The notes under the pieces: generated by a model | Database searches by the model: none | What the model was told of the DNA's origin: nothing | What the model saw: only the letters and a program-made list of their open reading frames with translations | Assembly (NCBI GenBank): GCA_018303225.1 | Contig: JAGVYO010000024.1 | Location: 6,671 to 16,109 of the forward strand | DNA from: Candidatus Woesearchaeota archaeon | GTDB lineage: Archaea; Nanobdellota; Nanobdellia; Woesearchaeales; JAGVYO01 | Direction of reading: 5' to 3' | DNA length: 9,439 nucleotides | Part shown: piece by piece, positions 6,269 to 9,439 of the stretch | Layout: each line of letters starts with the position of its first letter | Numbering within the stretch: the stretch's first letter is position 1 | Program-made: the position numbers and the translations under genes

Positions 6269-6290
6269 GTAACCACCTAATAGTGGTTAC
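6269..6290. promoter_or_regulatory. Operator-like palindrome at the start of the unknown gene
   Basis: GTAACCAC and GTGGTTAC form perfect 8-bp arms around a 6-base spacer. The element fills the whole space between the TATA box (6291-6298) and the ATG (6268-6266), covering the expected transcription start. That is the classic place for a dimeric archaeal repressor. The binding protein is unknown. Confidence 0.65.
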
Positions 6291-6298
6291 TATTTAAA
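6291..6298 (-). promoter_or_regulatory. TATA box of the unknown helical-protein gene
   Basis: TTTAAATA on the minus strand, preceded by a CGAAAGA BRE-like stretch, is centred 26.5 bases before the ATG at 6268. Confidence 0.62.
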
Positions 6299-6314
6299 TC
6301 TTTCGTTCCAAAAC

Positions 6315-6364
6315 GGCTCTGTTCAAAACGTTCTGAATCCTACGGCGGCTTTTTGAACAGAGTC
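6315..6364. repeat. Long inverted repeat between divergent promoters
   Basis: CTCTGTTCAAAA (6317-6328) is perfectly complementary to 6351-6362. Outside it are a G-T wobble and one more pair (6315/6364). The loop is 22 bases. It occupies the space between the two divergent TATA boxes, and the right arm touches the rfcL BRE. A second GTTC(C)AAAACG direct-repeat pair (6305-6315 and 6321-6330) overlaps the left arm. Confidence 0.6.
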
Positions 6365-6370
6365 GAAAAA

Positions 6371-6377
6371 TTTAATA
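6371..6377 (+). promoter_or_regulatory. TATA box of rfcL
   Basis: TTTAATA, preceded by a CGAAAAA BRE-like stretch, is centred 27 bases before the ATG at 6401. This rules against the in-frame ATG at 6353, which would lie upstream of the box. Confidence 0.62.
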
Positions 6378-6379
6378 GG

Positions 6380-6397
6380 CCTGCGGGCTTCCGCAGG
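6380..6397. promoter_or_regulatory. GC-rich inverted repeat between rfcL TATA and start
   Basis: CCTGCGG and CCGCAGG are perfect 7-bp arms around a 4-base GCTT spacer, with two further pairs possible past a bulged G. It lies between the TATA box and the ATG, so it may be an operator. It would be a hairpin in RNA only if transcription began earlier than expected. Confidence 0.4.
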
Positions 6398-6400
6398 GCC

Positions 6401-7606
6401 ATGGAGCCGTTCACCCGGCGTTATGCGCCGCAAAAGCTTTCTGACATCATCGGGCAGGATAAAGCAGTGCGTGCCCTCCGGCAGTTCATCGTGAATTACG
6501 GCTCCCAAAAAAAGAAAGCGGCATTGTTATACGGGCCATCCGGCTGCGGCAAGACTTCGATAGCGTATGCACTGGCCCGCGAGTCGGGCCTTGAGATATT
6601 GGAGGTCAACGCCTCTGACTTCCGGAACAAAGAGCAGGTCCAGAAGAACATCGGGGCAGCGGTGGGCCAGCAGAGCCTCTTCTCCAAGGGAAAGCTCATC
6701 TTGGTGGATGAGGTGGACGGATTGAGCGGCACGAAAGACCGCGGCGGCCTGCAGGCGCTGCTTAAGCTGATGCAGAACAGCACGTTTCCGATCCTCCTCA
6801 CCCTGACGAACCCGTGGGACCCGAAGTTTGCATCGCTCCGGACCAAGAGCCTGATGGTCGCGTTTGACGAGCTGGGGCCTGAGCAGATCTTCCTTATCCT
6901 CTCGAGGGCCGTCAAAGGAGAAAAATTGGAGGTCGGGGAAAGCGTGCTGAAGCAGCTGGCGCGGCAATGCGGCGGCGATGCGCGGGCGGCTATCACTGAT
7001 CTGCAGACGCTGGTGAGCGGCAAGAAAACCATCGATGCCCACGATTTGGAGGGGCTGGGCATGCGCGAGAAGCAGCAGAACATGATCCAGGCGCTCCTGA
7101 AAATATTCAAGGCTACGGATCCGAAAATCGCCATCACAGCATTGGACGATGTGGAAGAAGACCTGGACAAAAGCCTGCTGTGGATCGATGAGAACCTTCC
7201 TTCTGAGTATGAAAAGCCGGAAGAGCTGGTCCGGGCGTATGACAAGCTCTCGCGGGCGGACATGTTCTCGCGGCGCATCCGCCGATGGCAGCACTGGCGC
7301 TTCATGATCTACATCAACGCCCTGCTCACAGCCGGGGTGGCGGTGTCAAAAGACGCCAAATACAAGAAAGTGGTGATGTACAAACCCACGGGCCGGATCC
7401 TGAAGATGTGGTGGGCCAAGCAGAAGAACATGAAGAAAAAAGCCATTGCCTTCAAACTGGCCGGAAAACTGCACACCTCGCAGCGGGAGATGGTGAAAAA
7501 CATGCCGTACCTGCAGGTCATCTACAAAAAGGACAAGGACATGGCCAACTCGATCACGCGGGAGTTCCAGCTGGAGAAGGAAGAAGTGCAGTGGCTGCGG
7601 AAATAG
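6401..7606 (+). CDS. rfcL: Replication factor C large subunit (clamp loader)
   Basis: RfcL works with RfcS to open the PCNA ring and load it on primed DNA using ATP. It has 401 residues. Seen: the N-terminal MEPFTRRYAPQKLSDIIGQD, matching the family's W-x-E-K-Y-x-P-x-x-L opening; Walker A GPSGCGKT (45-52); Walker B LILVDEVD (99-106); sensor 1 near Asn137; and GGDARAAITDLQ (191-202) with the sensor-2 Arg195. The large-subunit C-terminal region includes SLLWIDENLPSEY (258-270) and the KLSRADMFSRR stretch (282-292). Archaeal RfcL proteins are often near 480-500 residues and end in a PCNA-binding PIP box. This one ends EEVQWLRK with no visible QxxhxxFF, so the tail is short. The ATG at 6401 is set by TATA spacing. 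rfcS is not in the window. Confidence 0.95.
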   Translation: MEPFTRRYAPQKLSDIIGQDKAVRALRQFIVNYGSQKKKAALLYGPSGCGKTSIAYALARESGLEILEVNASDFRNKEQVQKNIGAAVGQQSLFSKGKLILVDEVDGLSGTKDRGGLQALLKLMQNSTFPILLTLTNPWDPKFASLRTKSLMVAFDELGPEQIFLILSRAVKGEKLEVGESVLKQLARQCGGDARAAITDLQTLVSGKKTIDAHDLEGLGMREKQQNMIQALLKIFKATDPKIAITALDDVEEDLDKSLLWIDENLPSEYEKPEELVRAYDKLSRADMFSRRIRRWQHWRFMIYINALLTAGVAVSKDAKYKKVVMYKPTGRILKMWWAKQKNMKKKAIAFKLAGKLHTSQREMVKNMPYLQVIYKKDKDMANSITREFQLEKEEVQWLRK

Positions 7607-7642
7607 TTTTATAATGATTAAGCCGCATTAGAAAAAAACTAT

Positions 7643-7689
7643 TTTCATACCGGTAGGGAAGGTGCAAAAATTCTGTGCCGGAATTTTTG
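7643..7689. repeat. Intergenic hairpin repeat, copy 2
   Basis: The 11-bp arms 7665-7675 and 7679-7689 with a TGC loop differ from copy 1 by one base. T7674 replaces C and still pairs with G as a wobble in RNA. The left flank shares the CGGYAGGGAA block and a TTTC-TA stretch with copy 1. It lies between rfcL and glyS and could here assist transcription end, though copy 1 cannot. Confidence 0.8.
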
Positions 7690-7705
7690 TATTGATCGCT
7701 TTTGC

Positions 7706-7722
7706 AAAGAAAATTCTTTTTT
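7706..7722 (+). terminator. Possible rfcL terminator
   Basis: AAAGAA and TTCTTT form a weak 6-bp hairpin with a 2-base loop and lead into a run of six T. T-runs end transcription in archaea, but the region is generally AT-rich, so this is a weak call. Confidence 0.3.
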
Positions 7723-7797
7723 ACAATGCGCATTATTGGCTATCCATCCCGCTTAAGGAACGGCGCTCCTCTCTATCAAATCTCCCTAATGGCAATC

Positions 7798-7805
7798 TTT
7801 TTAAA
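7798..7805 (+). promoter_or_regulatory. TATA box of glyS
   Basis: TTTTTAAA; its TTTAAA core is centred 26.5 bases before the ATG at 7829, again with no Shine-Dalgarno between. Confidence 0.62.
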
Positions 7806-7828
7806 TTCCGTTCGGTTTTTGCTGTCTG

Positions 7829-9280
7829 ATGACCTTAAGCATTGACGAGATGGCGGCCTTCTGCAAGCGCGAGGGCTTTATTTACCCCAACAGCGAGATC
7901 TACGGCGGATTTGCGGGGTTCTATGATTACGGGCCGCTGGGTGTAGAGGTGAAAAATAACATCAAGGCTTCGTTCTGGAAGACCTTTGTGCAGCAGCGCG
8001 AGGATATGGCCGGGATTGACGGGACCATCATCACGCATCCTTCGGTCTGGAAGGCGTCGGGCCATGCGGATTCGTTCACCGATGTCCTGTTTGTCTGCAA
8101 AAAATGCAAGACGCAAACAAAGGGCGAAGCCGACGAGGAGATGAAATGCCCGAAATGCGGCAGTGCCATGGTGAAAGACAAGGCGCTGAACCTGATGCTC
8201 CGCACCCAGGTGGGGCCTACGGAAAACAATGTGGTTTCGTACCTCCGCCCCGAGACCGCGCAATTGATTTTCACGAATTTCAGGCTGGTGCAGGAGAATT
8301 CCCGGAAAAAACTGCCGTTCGGGATCGCGCAGACCGGGAAGGCGTTCCGCAACGAAATATCCCCGAGAGACTTCCTTTTCAGGACCCGGGAGTTCGAGCA
8401 GATGGAGATCGAGTATTTCGTGCATCCGGACAAGATCAACGACTGCACGGATTTTGATGATGTGGGGAAGACGGCGCTGCATGTGCTGACTGCCGAGCTG
8501 CAGAAAGGCAAAAAGGAGCACGCTTCCATGACGCTGAAGCAGCTGGTGGATAAAAAGCTGGCCTCGAAATGGCATGCGTACTGGCTGGGGAAAATGTACC
8601 AATGGTTCCTGGAGTTAGGCATCCGTCCGGAGAACCTGCGTTTGCGGGAGCACCTGAAAGATGAACTGGCGCACTATGCCTCGGCCTGCTTTGACATCGA
8701 ATATAAATTTCCCTTCGGCTGGAAAGAGATTCACGGCAATGCAGACCGGAAGCAGTTTGACCTGAAGCAGCATATGGAGCATTCCAAAAAAGACTTGTCC
8801 TATTACGATGAGGAGAGCAAGCAGAAGGTGGTGCCGTACGTGGCTTCGGAGCCTTCGCAGGGGGTTGACCGGGCGTTCCTGGCGTTCATGTTCGATGCGT
8901 ATACGTATGACAAAACAAGGGGCACGGTTGTGCTGAAGCTGCATCCTCTCTTAGCGCCCATTAAGGTGGCTGTATTGCCGCTGGTCAACAAGCTGGAGAA
9001 GGAAGCCAGGCAGGTTTTTGATGATCTGAAGCTTGAATTCAACTCCGTTTATGAGCGGTCGGGCAGCGTGGGCCGAAGGTATGCGCGCCATGATGAGATG
9101 GGAACGCCGTTCTGCGTCACGGTTGATTTCGATACCTCTAAAGAGAAGAGCGTCACGATACGGAACCGGGATGATGCGGCGCAAATCCGTGTTCCTTTGA
9201 AAGAGCTGAAGAATGTACTGAACGGGCTGCTGAACGGCACTGTCCCGTTCAAAAAAGCCGGCAAACCGGTTCCTGCCTAG
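7829..9280 (+). CDS. glyS: Glycyl-tRNA synthetase (alpha2 type)
   Basis: This class II synthetase charges tRNA-Gly in the cytoplasm and is the homodimeric archaeal/eukaryotic form. It has 483 residues. Seen: EGFIYPNSEIYGGFAGFYDYGPLG (residues 15-38, the family's opening), THPSVWKASGH (69-79), an inserted zinc ribbon CxxC at 90/93 and 107/110, and RPETAQ (140-145). Motif 2 is FRNEISPR...REFEQME (173-193), and motif 3 is EPSQGVDRAFLAF (341-353). Residues about 375-470 are the alpha/beta anticodon-binding domain (LAPIKVAVLPL...). The ATG follows its TATA box by 26.5 bases. It lies 222 bases after rfcL on the same strand but has its own promoter. Confidence 0.97.
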   Translation: MTLSIDEMAAFCKREGFIYPNSEIYGGFAGFYDYGPLGVEVKNNIKASFWKTFVQQREDMAGIDGTIITHPSVWKASGHADSFTDVLFVCKKCKTQTKGEADEEMKCPKCGSAMVKDKALNLMLRTQVGPTENNVVSYLRPETAQLIFTNFRLVQENSRKKLPFGIAQTGKAFRNEISPRDFLFRTREFEQMEIEYFVHPDKINDCTDFDDVGKTALHVLTAELQKGKKEHASMTLKQLVDKKLASKWHAYWLGKMYQWFLELGIRPENLRLREHLKDELAHYASACFDIEYKFPFGWKEIHGNADRKQFDLKQHMEHSKKDLSYYDEESKQKVVPYVASEPSQGVDRAFLAFMFDAYTYDKTRGTVVLKLHPLLAPIKVAVLPLVNKLEKEARQVFDDLKLEFNSVYERSGSVGRRYARHDEMGTPFCVTVDFDTSKEKSVTIRNRDDAAQIRVPLKELKNVLNGLLNGTVPFKKAGKPVPA

Positions 9281-9310
9281 GTATCTCCTTTTCTGATTCA
9301 AGGCATAATA

Positions 9311-9318
9311 TTTATAAA
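9311..9318 (+). promoter_or_regulatory. TATA box of the RPA-like gene
   Basis: TTTATAAA is centred 27.5 bases before the ATG at 9342. Confidence 0.62.
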
Positions 9319-9341
9319 TAGGCATCTTCTCCCTTTCTCTC

Positions 9342-9439
9342 ATGGCCATCAAAGATTTACAAGCAAGGCAGGGAAACGTGGAGCTTACTGCAGAAGTCAC
9401 GGACAAAGGCGAGGCCCGTGAATTCGAGAAGTTCGGCAA
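9342..9439 (+). CDS. RPA/SSB-like OB-fold protein, N-terminal fragment (cut by window edge)
   Basis: Only 32 complete codons are visible. They begin MAIKDLQARQGNVELTAEV and continue through KGEAREFEKFG. This opening, with I-K-D-L, a G-x-V-x-L-x-A-x-V strand and then E-F-E-K-F-G, fits the first OB-fold strands of archaeal replication protein A-like single-stranded DNA-binding proteins. The start is supported by TATA spacing. It would sit naturally near rfcL as another replication factor. The length and any further domains lie outside the window, so the family call is moderate. Confidence 0.68.
   Translation, partial: MAIKDLQARQGNVELTAEVTDKGEAREFEKFG

Noticed and set aside
6353..6400. Sixteen extra N-terminal codons for rfcL
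   Set aside because: The TATA box lies inside them, and the conserved RfcL start begins at MEPFTRRYAP.
6496..7305. Long minus-strand open frames (about 255-269 codons) opposite rfcL
   Set aside because: Two different minus frames are open over the same stretch, as expected from the codon bias of a GC-rich gene. The translations show no domain.
521..7689. The two hairpin copies as ends of a transposon or CRISPR repeats
   Set aside because: They are in the same orientation, 7 kb apart, and enclose ordinary housekeeping genes. There is no transposase, target duplication or spacer pattern.
7725..7734. AATGCGCATT palindrome between rfcL and glyS
   Set aside because: It is only 10 bases, far from both TATA boxes and without a second copy noticed; likely chance.
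7835..8622. Long minus-strand open frames opposite glyS
   Set aside because: The GlyRS motifs are intact on the plus strand; the antisense products are low-complexity reversals with no domain.

Overview
The window looks like a piece of a small, gene-dense archaeal chromosome, most likely a DPANN-type lineage. A clamp-loader large subunit (RfcL) is encoded. The valyl- and glycyl-tRNA synthetases are of the archaeal kind, and the tRNA gene lacks an encoded CCA end. Nearly every gene has a TATA box centred about 26-29 bases before its ATG and no Shine-Dalgarno site, which is the signature of leaderless archaeal transcription. The lineage is inferred from these traits and from how the proteins read; no database search was possible.

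Layout. At the left edge is the N-terminal part of thiamine-monophosphate kinase (thiL, minus strand, cut by the window). It is divergent from a ThiF/MoeB/HesA-type E1-like adenylyltransferase (665-1429, plus). Between ThiF and the next large gene (1430-1794) there is no long ORF. That stretch holds two TATA boxes, a bulged 10-bp RNA hairpin, a micro-ORF with the only strong Shine-Dalgarno I saw in the window, and a six-codon ORF containing two consecutive Cys codons. A tRNA-Cys(GCA) gene (1795-1867) follows, with cysS directly behind it (1912-3297). cysS converges on valS (3294-5714, minus), and their stop codons share a CTAG. Upstream of valS on the same strand is an unrecognised helical protein (5747-6268). 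It is divergent from rfcL (6401-7606, plus), and their shared promoter region is rich in inverted repeats. glyS (7829-9280) follows, and the start of an RPA/SSB-like OB-fold gene runs off the right edge.

The genes serve mainly translation (three aminoacyl-tRNA synthetases and a tRNA) and DNA replication (RfcL, RPA-like), with thiamine/sulfur-carrier chemistry at the left. No mobile element, CRISPR array or rRNA was seen. No complete new system is evident. The best leads are regulatory: an almost identical hairpin element in two intergenic regions, a palindrome placed exactly between TATA and start codon of the unknown gene, the micro-ORF/hairpin locus, and the Cys-codon mini-ORF before tRNA-Cys and cysS. 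The unknown protein itself has a histidine-kinase-like H-box without an ATPase domain.
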